Source: Eunapius fragilis
Taxonomy: Eukaryota; Porifera; Demospongiae; Spongillida; Spongillidae
Direction of reading: 5' to 3'
DNA: 64,000 nt
Assembly (NCBI GenBank): GCA_963681505.1
Contig: OY811975.1
Location: 2,268,042 to 2,332,041, forward strand
The notes below the pieces were generated by a model. It was not told where the DNA came from, made no database searches, and was given only the letters and a program-made list of their open reading frames with translations. The first letter of the stretch is position 1. Each line of letters starts with the position of its first letter. Both the position numbers and the translations under genes were made by a program. Shown here one piece after another: positions 9,850 to 22,700 of this stretch.

Positions 9850-11226
9850 CTATCGTGAAGGCCTAAATCGGAAGATGTCCAGTCCTCTCCCCTTTAGAGC
9901 AAGATACCCGACGTAGACAGCGGCACCGCCCACAAAAAACACGCCGACGCTACCAATGAAGTTGATCGCTCTCCTCTGCCTTTGGCTGCGTCTGACCACC
10001 TCGTGGTAAGGGATCCTGGTGAACGCCACCATGGTGTAGAGCGGGATGAAAACCCGCGGGAAGAGGAAGTGCAGAGCCGCGTCGACGTACTTGCGCATCA
10101 CGAAGATGCGACTGTTGACGTGCGACCGCATCTCAAGGTAGTTGTCCATGGAGAGGTCGCCGATGGCGTTGGTGTCGAGCCACCGCGTCTTGGAGTACTC
10201 GGACGCCGCGGCCGTCAGGTCGTCCGAGTTGGCCTGCATCAGCGAGTCGAAGACGAGGCAGTCCTCGAGACCCGCGTTCAACCCCTGCCCGAAGAACGGG
10301 ACGACCGCGTGGGCGGCATCTCCGAGGAGGAGGGTGCTTCCCGACATGAAGTGTGGGTGGCAGCGGAGGGAGATGAGAGAGCTGGTCGGGTTGGAGAAGT
10401 AGTCCTTCAGAAGGCGATCGACGCCGATCAGGTCCACCGAGTCGGGGAAGTTCCTCATGAAGAAGGCCAGGAGGTCCTCGTCGGTCTCGATGCCGCCGAA
10501 GACGTCGAAGGGCATGAAGAGGGTGAGGGTGAACGACTTGTCCTGGTTGGGAAGGGCGATCATCATGAACTCGTCCCTGGCCCAGATGTGGAGGTGGTTC
10601 GGGGCCATGGCGAAGTCGCCCGCTGCCGTCGGCGGCATGGAGAGTTCCTTGTAGCCGTGGTTGATGTACTCCTGGCGGTAGTCCAGCCGTCCCCACCGCA
10701 TCATCTGTCGCCTCACGGTGGAGTAGGCTCCGTCGCAGCCGAAGATGAAGTCGGCGCTGACGACGACCTCCTCTGCGTCTTTCCCCACCTCAAAGTGAAG
10801 CGTCTTCTTGTCCAGGTCCGCCCGCGTGAGGCGGTACTCGAAGTGCAGCTTCGCTACCTTCTCCGCCTCCGTCAGCAGCTGTTCGTTCAGCCGCCTCCTG
10901 TCAGTCGAGTATATAGCCTGGCCCTTCGCCCCGTACGGCTGGGCCGTGAGTTTCCCGCTCTGCGAGTGGATCAGGCGGGAGTACATGGGGATGGAGGCTC
11001 CGAGGGCGGCCTCTTCCATCCCCACCGCCCTGAGGGCTTCTCTCCCGCGCACGCTCACCGCCAGGTTGATGCTCCGCCCCGTGACGCGCTCCTGCTTCCG
11101 AATGTCCGAGCGGGCGTCGTAGACGTGGACGTCATAGCCCTTGCGGGCGAGGAAGAGGGCGTTGAGCGCTCCTACAGGTCCGCCGCCAACGATAGCAATA
11201 GTCGTGTCCGCTCGAGTGTCAGCCAT
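9850..11226 (-). CDS. KMO: Kynurenine 3-monooxygenase
   Basis: Intact intronless CDS of 458 residues. KMO is an NADPH- and FAD-dependent hydroxylase of the outer mitochondrial membrane that turns L-kynurenine into 3-hydroxykynurenine in the tryptophan-to-NAD pathway. Visible family marks: FAD Rossmann motif IVGGGPVGALNA (residues about 12-23), GRSINLAVSVRG, IYSTDRRRLN, GCDGAYSTVR, GYKELSMPP, FMMIALPNQDKSFTLTLF, and second FAD motif LLLGDAAHAVVPFFGQG with NAGLEDC. A C-terminal hydrophobic helix (INFIGSVGVFFVGGAAVYVG) fits the membrane anchor of animal KMO. Length is near the usual 450-490. The gene is GC-rich relative to its surroundings and lacks introns, unlike the neighbouring helicase, which would fit a retrocopy or intron loss. 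It is divergent from IGHMBP2 with 76 bp between the ATGs. Confidence 0.95.
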   Translation of the reverse strand: MADTRADTTIAIVGGGPVGALNALFLARKGYDVHVYDARSDIRKQERVTGRSINLAVSVRGREALRAVGMEEAALGASIPMYSRLIHSQSGKLTAQPYGAKGQAIYSTDRRRLNEQLLTEAEKVAKLHFEYRLTRADLDKKTLHFEVGKDAEEVVVSADFIFGCDGAYSTVRRQMMRWGRLDYRQEYINHGYKELSMPPTAAGDFAMAPNHLHIWARDEFMMIALPNQDKSFTLTLFMPFDVFGGIETDEDLLAFFMRNFPDSVDLIGVDRLLKDYFSNPTSSLISLRCHPHFMSGSTLLLGDAAHAVVPFFGQGLNAGLEDCLVFDSLMQANSDDLTAAASEYSKTRWLDTNAIGDLSMDNYLEMRSHVNSRIFVMRKYVDAALHFLFPRVFIPLYTMVAFTRIPYHEVVRRSQRQRRAINFIGSVGVFFVGGAAVYVGYLALKGRGLDIFRFRPSR

Positions 11227-11302
11227 TCACGCCAATTATTAACTGGACCAATAGTAACAATAACTTATCAAACCCCCTTTATTAGATTCCTCGTGTCCAG
11301 GA
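11227..11302. promoter_or_regulatory. Compact bidirectional promoter (KMO / IGHMBP2)
   Basis: Only 76 bp separate the two start codons. The interval contains two CCAAT-type motifs (GCCAATTA near 11231 and GACCAATAG near 11246) and no TATA box. Both 5' UTRs must be very short or overlap the opposing gene. Confidence 0.6.
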
Positions 11303-13730
11303 ATGGAGAAGTTCGTTGAAGCCAACCTGGCACTGCTCTCCTTAGAGCGGGAAACTGAAATATCCGAAAGCGAAGGTTTTATTTCTGGTCACTTGGACAG
11401 CCCCAAGGAACTCGAGGCGAGGGGGCTTTGTCTCCAGCGGCTGCATGTGACGTCCCAGCGCATCGGCTTGTACGGGAGACAGGTTGTAACCTTCGAACCA
11501 TCCGGAAAGGCCACCAACCGACGCTTTGTTGCCAATACCATTGGACCTGGTTAGTTGCGCTAGTTTAACGAGATCCGTGATATTTTTGGGAACTATCCGG
11601 ACGTCCACGGTGCATCAGCCGTATACATGTGTGTACATGAAAAGAGTTGGTGATGGCGATGAATTTAAAAATAAGCGACATCTCATGAATTTAAGATACA
11701 TGTGCGTTTGCAGCAACTTACGTTGAATACTTTTCTTTCCTGCACCCTCCCCCTCCTCCCCTCCTCTTCCTCCTCCCCTCTCCTCCTCCTACCCCTCCTC
11801 CCCCTCCCTCATCCTCACCCCACCTCCTCCTCCCCCTCTCCTCCTCCTCCCCCTCTCCTCCTCCCCCTCTCCTCCTCCTCCCCCTCTCCTCCTCCCCCTC
11901 TCCTCCTCCTCCCCCTCTCCTCCTCCCCCTCTCCTCCTCCTCCCCCTCTCCTCCTCCTCCTCTCCTCCTCCTCCCCCCTTAAATCTATTGCAGGGGACAT
12001 TGTTGGTGTCTATGTCTCAGGCAAGAGTCCATCAGAGAAGCCACTCTCAGGAGTGGTCACCAGGAGCACAGAGTCTTCTGTGTGTGTGGCGTTTGATGAC
12101 CTCCCAGAGCTCCTGGACATTTCTGCCCATGACGGAGCCCTGCAGCTGGTGAAGCTGGCCAGTGATGTGACATACAAGAGGATCAAAAGGTAAGCTCAGG
12201 TGATGGGGAGGAGGGGGGGGGGGGGGCGTTGGGGAAGAGATGAAGTGGAGGGGTGGAGCTAGGTAAATGAGTGTGCTGGGGAGGAGGTATTTTAGAGGTG
12301 GAAATTAGGGAACACAATTGGAGTCCATTGGCTGTCCCAACGTGAAGAATTAGCAAATGAGCAGGGCGGAGGGAAGGGGGAAGGGAAAGGAGTGGGAGAG
12401 AGGGAGGAGGGAGGAAGATGGAGGGAGGAAGAGAGATAGAGGGAGGAAAGGGGGAAGGGGGTAGAGAGGAGGAGAGATGGAGGGAGGGAAGGGAGAGGGA
12501 CTTAGGTGGGAGGCTGGAAATGCTATCAGTATTCGACATGTGCCCATTTCAATTTGGTGCCCACCATTTGTTGCCATAGGTCACTGGAAGAGCTGCGTAA
12601 GTGCAGTCACACTTCACCTGCTGCACACCTGAAAAGCGTGCTGTTTGGCGAATCCCCGCTGGGTCCTGGGGACTCGAGGCTTCCCTCAACCCTCACCCGC
12701 ACCAGCGAGCAGAAAGGGGAGGAGGAGGAGGAGGAGGAGGAGAAGGGGATTAGTTATGGGGTTCACTTCATCAATCCTTTCCTTGACCCCAGTCAGAAGC
12801 GGGCAGTGGTATTTGCCCTGTCTAGACCTGATGTGGCCATCATTCACGGACCCCCGGGTACTGGGAAGACCACCACAGTGGTGGAGTTCATTCTACAGGC
12901 AGTCAACAGAGGAGAGAAGGTGACAGTTGGCCTGTGGGGAGTTTTTAAAATGGGGTACGTGTGTGTACAAGTGATAAAAATATTCTGTGCGTAGGAATAG
13001 AAGGCTTTGGTGGTGTAAAAAGCAAGGAAACTAGGCACCTGACTGAAAAGGGAAAAAAGACTTATACATGTATTAGCAAGTTGTCGCTATGTGTGAACAT
13101 AGGTCTATTTCATTTCAGTCAGGTGCCTAGTTTCCTTGTTTTTTTGCACCACCATTGCCTTCTATTCTTATATACCCCCAATGTTCTCATTGAGAATGTT
13201 TTTATCACTTTTCACTGGCAAGCTATCATAGCTGGATGTACATGTAATTGGCTGTTTCTAGCCAAATACCAAATAAGGAACTACTCGCTTTAGTTAATTG
13301 CCTGATCGGTTAGGCGACTAACAGATACCTGAAGATAACCTGCGGATGCATCCTGAAGCGATTGGTACACTTGGCGTGCTTTACAATTGTTCCTGTCGTG
13401 ACCCAGAAGTAGACGACATTGTAGAAATTTAGGATGGGACCGGGTACAAACCGTGGACACAAGTTGTTCTCTAAAAGCGAACAGTCTTACAAGAAACAAC
13501 ACAATTAACTGTTCTAATTTAATGATATGATATCGCTCAATTGTGCAAAGAGCTAAGTGACCTGACTCTTGGCTGTCCCACTCGATGGGTGACGTTTTGA
13601 ATGACATTCATCATGCATCATTCCTACATGGGAACCCCCTCTCTTGTACTGTAGGTTCCGATGCAGTGTGCATGAATGAATAAATAAATGCATAGAGATA
13701 TTCGAAGAGAGAGGTTGGGATTGTGTGTGT

Positions 13731-13779
<49 letters not shown>

Positions 13780-13880
13780 CAGGTTCTGGCTTGTGCGCCA
13801 TCAAACATTGCCGTCGACAACCTTGTTGAGAGGCTGGCAGGTACACGCACCAAGGTGGGTGGAGTACAATAAACACACAC

Positions 13881-13922
<42 letters not shown>

Positions 13923-15905
13923 ATACCTGTACCATGCACATGGCTTAAATTTGCATATTGCCTGTACTTGTAGGCAAATGTGTATGTGTTTGTGTGCACG
14001 TGTGTGTATGCATGTGCATTTACAGACAGAGAGTGTTCACCATTCTCTCAAGGTGGTACGACTAGGGCACCCTGCCCGCCTGGTGGAGTCCGTTCAGAGG
14101 TTCTCCCTTGACGCTCTGTTATCGGAATCAGACTCTAACAAAATCATTGACGATGTCAGAACGGACCTGGAGAAAGCAATGGTAAAGGGGTGTGGTAATA
14201 TAAGGGGGTGTGGTAATATAAGGGGGTGTGGTAATATAAGGGGGTGTGGTAATATAAGGGGTGGGGTAATGGTAAGGGGTGTGTGGGGGGGGTTATGGTA
14301 AGGGGTGTGGGGGGGGGGAGGTAATGGTAAGGGGTTTGGTGATGGGATAGTTTTGTTCACTTACATGTAATTGGTACTGTCATGACCACCTACCACTTTG
14401 TTCCCCCTACCTCCTTGCTCACTCTCACACACATGTGCACACACACACACACATGAATGAACACACACATTTACATGAACACACGCATGTGCACTCACAT
14501 GCATACACACATGTATCCACTCATGTACATGCGTGCACACGCATGTGCACGCACACACATGAACACCCATCTGCATGTACACACACATGCACACACACAC
14601 ACATGTATCCACTCGTGTACATGTACATGTATCCCCACACGTGCATGTACACACACCCACACAACACCCACACACTGGCCCTTTGTTGTTGTTTCAGTTC
14701 AATTCGTCGAAGGCAAAGTCTGCTGGTGAGAAGAGGAAGTGGAGGGGAGAGGCCAGGGGTCTCAGGAAGGAACTGCATGAGAGGGAGGAGGTACATGTAC
14801 TAACATAGGGAAAGAGGGGGATAACAGAGGGAAGGAGGCTAATAGCAGAGGGAAGGGGTGTGTAAGAGAGCGAAGGAGGGAGATAATGGGTAAGCACATA
14901 CTAACAGAGGGAAGCAGAGGGAAGGAGATAACCTGCTGAAGTAAACCACATTTAGTTTTGTTAGTTTGGATTGTAATACGTGTGCTCTCAAATTGTGGTC
15001 TACAGAAAGCCATCAGGGAGCTACTTTCCTCAGCTAGTGTTGTCCTGGCAACAAACACCGGAGCCTCCATGGATGGACCATTGAAGTGAGCAGCTGAATT
15101 TGCACTGTGTGTGGGTGGCTGTGGTATGTGGGTGTGCATGTGTGGATGTATGGGTGTGTATCCGTGCATGTGTGGGTGTGTACAGGTGTGCATGTTTGTG
15201 TGTACATGTAGATGTGCATTTGTGCGTGTTTTGCTTACAGACAATGCATTGCAGTGCTTACAATGGGATATTGTTAAGTGTGTACTGCAAGTGGTTGTTA
15301 AAATATGCTCATATTAATGTCAACCATTGGCTTCGCCTCTCTAGGTATGTTGAGGACAACCATTTTCATTGTGTTGTGATTGATGAGTGTGCCCAGGTAT
15401 CAATGTGTATGTATGTATGTATGTATGTATGTATGTATGTATGTATGTATGTATGTATGTATGTATGTATGTATGTATGTATGTATGTATGTATGTATGT
15501 ATGTATGTATGTATGTATGTATGTATGTATGTATGTATGTATGTATGTATGTATGTATGTATGTATGTATGTATGTATGTATGTATGTATGTATGTATGT
15601 ATGTATGTATGTATGTATGTATGTATGTATGTATGTATGTATGTATGTATGTATGTATGTATGTATGTATGTATGTATGTATGTATGTATGTATGTATGT
15701 ATGTATGTATGTATGTATGTATGTATGTATGTATGTATGTATGTATGTATGTATGTATGTATGTATGTATGTATGTATGTATGTATGTATGTATGTATGT
15801 ATGTATGTATGTATGTATGTATGTATGTATGTATGTATGTATGTATGTATGTATGTATGTATGTATGTATGTATGTATGTATGTATGTATGTATGTATGT
15901 ATGTA

Positions 15906-15953
<48 letters not shown>

Positions 15954-15983
15954 GATGCATGCGTGCGTGTATGTATGTATGTA

Positions 15984-16030
<47 letters not shown>

Positions 16031-16069
16031 ATGTATATATGCATGCGTGTGTGTGTATGTATGTATGTA

Positions 16070-16116
<47 letters not shown>

Positions 16117-19100
16117 ATGTATGCATGCGTGTGTGTGTATGTATGTATGTATGTATGTATGTATGTATGTGTGTGTATATGTGTGTGTATGTATATGTGT
16201 GTGTGTATGTACATATGTAAGTACGTACTTATGTATGTACATGTATTTGAGTGCAAACGTTCTTTTTCAATGATGGTGAATTGTGCATGTGGTATATGAT
16301 TATTAATTTTAATGTAAAGCACAATATCCTCCAGATGGACAGAGATGGATCCAAGGTGGAGGAGGGAGGGGGGGAGGGGTCTTTTGTGTGGTCCTCTCTC
16401 CATTGTAATTTCATTAGCACTTGCAATTAGGTTTTGAATATCACTAGTATCACACCACCCCCACCTGCCCCCCAGTATCAGTCCCTGGTGGGCTAACTGC
16501 AATTCTATATCTGTTCTGTTCGTTGTACTCCCGTCTGGTCCCCAGGCCACCGAAGCCAGCTGCTGGATCCCCCTCCTGTGGGGGCCCAAGTGTGTGCTGG
16601 CTGGAGACCACCTGCAGCTGCCTCCCACCATACTTTCCAAGGAGTGAGCATGTAACCAGTCATGTGTCTTTATCACATGCATGTGTGGGAGATGAGACCT
16701 GGTGCTTGTGTGAGGATGGACGATCATGTCCACACGTACCACGTACCCACAGTTCTATTTGTAGCCTTTAATGTAACGTTTACATTTACACACTTATCTC
16801 TCCTATCCCTCCTCCCTCCTCCCTCCCTTCCCCTTCTCTTCTTCCCCTTCTCATCTCCCCTCCCCTCCCCTCTCGTTCTCCTCCCTCCCCTCCACTTTTC
16901 CTCCCTCCCTTCTTTCCCCTCTCATCCCTTCCGTTCCCACCCTCCTCCTTTCCCTCCCATCCCCTCCCCTCCTCCCAGAGCAGCCAGTGGAGGACTTGAG
17001 GTGACCCTTATGGAACGATTGGTTGAACTCTATGGCAAGCAGGTCACAGCCATGTTGAATGTACAGTACAGGTGTGTACCATGGTAACCCATACAGATCT
17101 CCATCAGAGTAGGGGTCACTTAGCACCATACATCCATCAGAGTAGGGGTCACTCAGTTAGCACCATACATCCAGGGGTCACTCAGTTAGCACCATGCATC
17201 CATCAGAGTAGGGGTCACTTAGCACCATACATCCATCAGAGTAGGGGTCACTCAGTTAGCACCATACATCCAGGGGTCACTCAGTTAGCACCATGCATCC
17301 ATCAGAGTAGGGGTCACTTAGCACCATACATCCATCAGAGTAGGGGTCACTCTGTTAGCTACAACATATCATTTTCAATCAGAATGTACATGTATGTGTG
17401 TGTGTGTGTGTGGAGTGATGTCTATGTTTGGCATTTCAGGATGCATGAGAAGATAATGGCCTGGCCATCGCAGTATTTGTATGAGGGTAAACTGAGAGCG
17501 CATAGCTCTGTCGCATCTCACCTACTCAAGTAAGTGTGTGTACGTGTTTGTACATGTGTGTACATGTATGTATGTGTGTGTACGTGTGTGTGTACGTGTG
17601 TGTATGTGTGTGAACATGTGTATGTGTGTACATGTGTGTGTACGTGTGTGAATGTATTTGTATGTGTGTGCATGTGTGTAAGTGTGTGTACATGTGTATG
17701 TGTGTGTACTTGTGTGTGTATGTTTGTGTACGTGTGTGTATGTGTGTGAACATACAGGTGTATGTGTGTACATGTGTGTGTATGTGTGTGAATGTGTGTG
17801 TACATGTGTATGTGTGTGCACGTGTGTATGTGTGTGTACATGTGTATGTGTGTGTGTACTTGTGTGTATGTGTGTGTGTGTACTTGTGTGTATGTGTGTA
17901 CGTGTGTGTATGTGTGTGAACATACATGTACAGGTGTATGTGTGTACATGTGTGTGTACAGTATGTGTGTGAATGTGTGTGTACATGTGTATGTGTGTGC
18001 ACGTGTGTATGTGTGTGTACATGTGTATGTATGTGTGTGTATGTGTGTGTACATGTGTGTATGTGTGTGAACATACAGTACCGGTCATAATAAAAGTCAC
18101 GTTCGGTTCCGTTTTAGTTCTACGATCGTAGCACTGTGCAGTCTTTTTAGAACACGAAGATAAAACGATGATCTTATGTACGTGTTAACTAGTTCCGCGA
18201 AGTGCACAACTCCGTTTACACCGATTTTATAGCAACGCATGCGGTAACAAAACGATGACGCTGCGTAGATCGCTGAAAGGATTGAGCAAAGGAATTCTAA
18301 CGTAGCGTATAAAACTGAACAAGCCAGTTCGTTCGGAAGATCCGTTTTACTAAATACGTTTATGTAATTATGCCTCCGCCCCTACAGTAAAAATCGCTCG
18401 CTTCGACCGCTACATGTACTTCTTCTATACGTCTCCTCTTTGAGTTCCCAAAATCGTCCCTCCCTTTGAAGGGATAAGTGGATGACGTCATACAACAGAT
18501 GAGACCGCTTTTAACTTTAGCCACACTTAATTGAACCGATCGCGAGCGCTGTTGTAGAACGTCGATCCAAGCGGTGTTCTACAACCAATCAAGCGATGCG
18601 AACGGTTTGTTAACATTCCAAAAACGCATCTAAACGCTAGTGATTAACAACGTTTGTGTTAATCATATTTGAAGAATAGCTACAGTACGATGCCAAAACA
18701 AAACGAAACCAGAAGCCATATCTTAGTGCTACGATCGTAGCACTAAAACGGAACGTGACTTTTATTATGGCCGGTACTGTACAGGTGTATGTGTGCATGT
18801 GTGTGTGTACGTGTGTGAATGTGTGTGTACATGTGTATTGTGTGTGTGTGTGATGCATGTCTGCAATGGTGTATAACATGTACCTCTCCTCCCTCTCACT
18901 TCTACAAGGGATCTCCCGGGGGTCAAGGAAACAGCGGAGACCTCCCAGGTGCTCATGTTCATTGATACAGCCGGTTGCGACCTGGTAGAACTTGAAACCA
19001 CAGACGAGGAATCCAAAGGGAATGAAGGTGAACGAAGATGGCAGTCCATGTTCAGCACACACCATATAAAGTGTGGTACACCACATAAGGCAATTAATGT

Positions 19101-19697
19101 TGCTGGACCATTTTTGGCATTCCCCCACACCATATAAGGTGTGTTCACCATGTTAGGTGTGGTTAACCCTGAGAAGACGGCACTGGTGTTGGAATGGGGG
19201 AGCGGGGAGGAGGTCTCTAGACCCCAAAACGTTGCTGTTACATGTGGCAGGAGAGTAAGGAAGTTCACGTTGCGAAGGACTGTGAGATGGAATGGCTCAA
19301 CAGTCTGTCCTAGAGTACCCTGTCACAAAGCATGTAGAGCAGCTTTCTTACCCTACACATACATGTACAGTACCACACGTACATGTATGTACAGAATGTT
19401 AGTACTGCTTAGGACTAGGGATGCGTAAAGCCTACTATCATCGTGCTAGTGAAGATGGAGTGCTCTAGGATGCATTACAATAGCGTAATGGAGTGGCTGA
19501 CCTAGCAGATTGTGCCTACTGTGTGGTGCAGTTGTTGGAGCCTACACTACACTCCATTCTTCCTGCAGGTGAGGCTGACTTGGTGTTGCACCATGTCAAG
19601 TCGTTGATGTCGGCCGGACTTAGCGCCAAGGACATTGCTATCATTGCACCCTACAATCTTCAGGTAATGCCACACCCTGTGTGTGTGTGTGTGTACA

Positions 19698-19735
<38 letters not shown>

Positions 19736-22700
19736 TGTGTGTGTGTGCAGTGTGTGTGTGTGTGTTAGATAGGTTGAACCGTTCTAATAAGGTCATCTCA
19801 CTCCAATGCAAAATTTCACAGGTGGATTTGATTCGTCAGAGGGTGGAGTCACTTAAAGATGGCCACCCTGAAGTGCACACTGTGGATGGGTTTCAAGGCA
19901 GGGAGAAGGAAGCTGTCATTATCTCCTTCACGAGGTCCAATCCAAAGGGTGAGTAAGATGTTTTGGGTTGGGTAGGGGGAGCATGGAAAGATGGGTAGGA
20001 GGAAGGGGGGGGGGAGGGACAGGGGATGGATGGAGGCAATGGAGTTTGCTGCATGTATACATGTATGCACGCATCGTGGAGCGGCCATTTTGTTGAGTAT
20101 CGAGTACTTACCTCATGGCCATTGTGGGTCACATTTTCAAACTTTTAACCATACAAAATAACTTGCTTGGTTTCTATACATGTACTTAACTTGTTACTGA
20201 CAACCTTTTCAAGTTTGTAAATTGTTGCATATTTGAGACTAAAGGGGGATTAGAGGGGGGGGGTGGGGTGGGGGGGGGGGGAGAAGGCCCAAATTATGTG
20301 GTTGCACATGTGCATACATGGGTATGTATAACATAATTCAAATCATATTTCACAATCGCATTTAAGAAATAAATACATGTACATGTGCATGTAAATGTAT
20401 GTACATGTACATGTGTATGGGGGCTGCATAAGGGACCTAAATTTTCTAGGAAGGAGCGTCAAATTTGACCACTGTGGTGAAATGTATGCATAATTAAACA
20501 TTTAAGCCATCGTAACTCCATGGAGGACGGACTACTTTCCTGTATGCGTAAGAGAGAATATTTAGATAGTACACGTGTAGGTACAATGTATGTCTTAGAG
20601 CATGAAAAAACTTGAAAAAGAAATTGTTTAGGTACATGTACATGTATATTGCATGTTGGGTGTATTGCACGATTGAATGTACACATAAAAAACGTTGCCT
20701 TCTATCTCTGCAGGTGAATTTGGTTTTCTCAGGGAGCAGAGGAGGACCAACGTAGCGATGACCAGGGCTAAGAGACACTTGGCTCTGGTAGGGGATAGTG
20801 AGACTATATCGAAGGAGCCATTCATCAAGGGACTGATAGACTACTGTCATAACCACGGCAACGTGCTCAGTGCAAATGAGTACCTTCATGGTGAGGAGCT
20901 GGCCCTGCAGTGCTCACCTGTTTGGTCCCTGGGTTTTGACCTAATGCACAAAATAGATATACATGTAATCCCATTTGCACGAGAGGGAGGGAGTGTTGAG
21001 ATGAAGGGGGTGTGGGGAAGGGGGTGTGGGAAAGGGAGAAGGTCACACTGCCCATGTGCAGTGCCTTTGTTGTTGAGTGGAGGAGCATACATGTAAGTAC
21101 ACCTACATGCACATGTATATGTGCTGATAAACTTTTTAATGAACCCTCTATGATGATTCAGTGATAATACATGTACATGTACACTGTACATGTATATAGA
21201 TATTAAGTTTGGCCAATTACAGCATTATATTGCTCATGGGTGAATGCACAAGGGATTAACTTTATTTATTACATATCCATCAACCACCCTCATAGCTAAC
21301 AGCCAAGAATACAATACATGCATGTATGTACACTGATATACATGTATGTGCAAGCCTTCATGGTGATCTGGAATTTGGGGGTCAATATTAGTTTTTAAAC
21401 ATTCGGTGACCTGGATTTAAATGTCTTCAGCCCCTGCCCCCCTTTTCCCCTGTTTATGAACCCCAGATTCATCATTTGAGGAAGGGCATCACTATAAACC
21501 AAAGGTGAAGAAGACATTGGAACGTGCGGCAGTCAGGAGTGAGAAGGCCAGCAGACCTCCTCCCCCTACTACTGGTGGGGGGAACAAGAGACCTGCAAGT
21601 GGAGAAAAGAAGCACACAAAAAAGCCACCAGCAGTGTCCTCAGTTCAACTAAGGTATCCTGTTTATCGCGTAGCTCTGTTCTGATGAGGCTGGATAAGGT
21701 GTATGTACAGTACATGTATGGTACCTTATGTCCATATGTACATTTAGACAATAGCGGAAGTGATTCGCGCAATCTGATTGGTCAATTGCAGGTATCTAAA
21801 CGCGGTAGAAACCTAGAGAGGGACTCTAAGTGCCAGTGGGGGAGATTCTACATACTATTAACGAAAGCAATTAACAACACCCCACGTGATATAGCGTATC
21901 ATCCAGTGCACAAGTGTGTAAGTGCCCCAGGCACTTAGAATCCCTCCCCTGGCACTTAAAATCTCTCTCTGTGTTGCGCGATAATGTATTGGCTGCTACG
22001 TACGCGTTGCTATTGTCTAACCTATGTATGCCTACCAACCCCCTTCCTCCTCGTCCTACCCACCAAAATCTGGTCCCCATCTAAGACATCAATTTTTTCT
22101 AGCTAAATAAAAAAATGCACCAATTGAAACGTAAATGGGAATGTACATGTATACATGAATGTGCATTTTCCTTGTTGCACCCTACATACATCTGGTGAAA
22201 TATGTATCATCTGATTATTTGACGACTGCTTCTCATGAGTACTATATGAACATGACCTATATGCACATTTTGGTGCATACCAATAGTGCTGATTTAACCC
22301 CTAAGTCCCTTATCTTTGAAGTCCTAAATCAGCCACCTGAACATGCTCACAACCTTTACACAGTGGTGTCACGGAGCAAGCAGATGTAACCCCAGAGGAG
22401 GATGAGGGAACTGCTGCCATTAGAGGACAGCTTGAGGAGTTTATCTCCCGTGGTGACCAGGTTGAGATGTCTTTACCGACCACGCTCACATCCGGAGAGA
22501 GGAAGATGGTGCATGAGGTCAGGGCACTGTGGTGATCATGTGCACCCGTCACGTGACTGAATCTTGTTGCGTCACATGACCCCCTTCTGCTTTTTTTTTT
22601 AGCTCTGCGAGGAGTTGGGGCTTTCTCACGTCAGCACGGGTCTGGGCACCGCACGCTACATCCGGGTGGGCAAGCCTGTTTGTGCTGAGGTCAACAAGGC

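Noticed and set aside
9982..11319. 445-residue plus-strand ORF
   Set aside because: Shadow of the GC-rich KMO gene on the other strand. Arg/Val/His-rich with no domain.
15100..16742. Long Cys-Met-Tyr-Val and Ile-His-Thr-Tyr ORFs
   Set aside because: Products of the ATGT microsatellite in IGHMBP2 intron 8.
17518..18100. Val/Cys/Met and His/Thr-rich ORFs of about 180 residues
   Set aside because: Products of the GT-rich repeat in IGHMBP2 intron 11.
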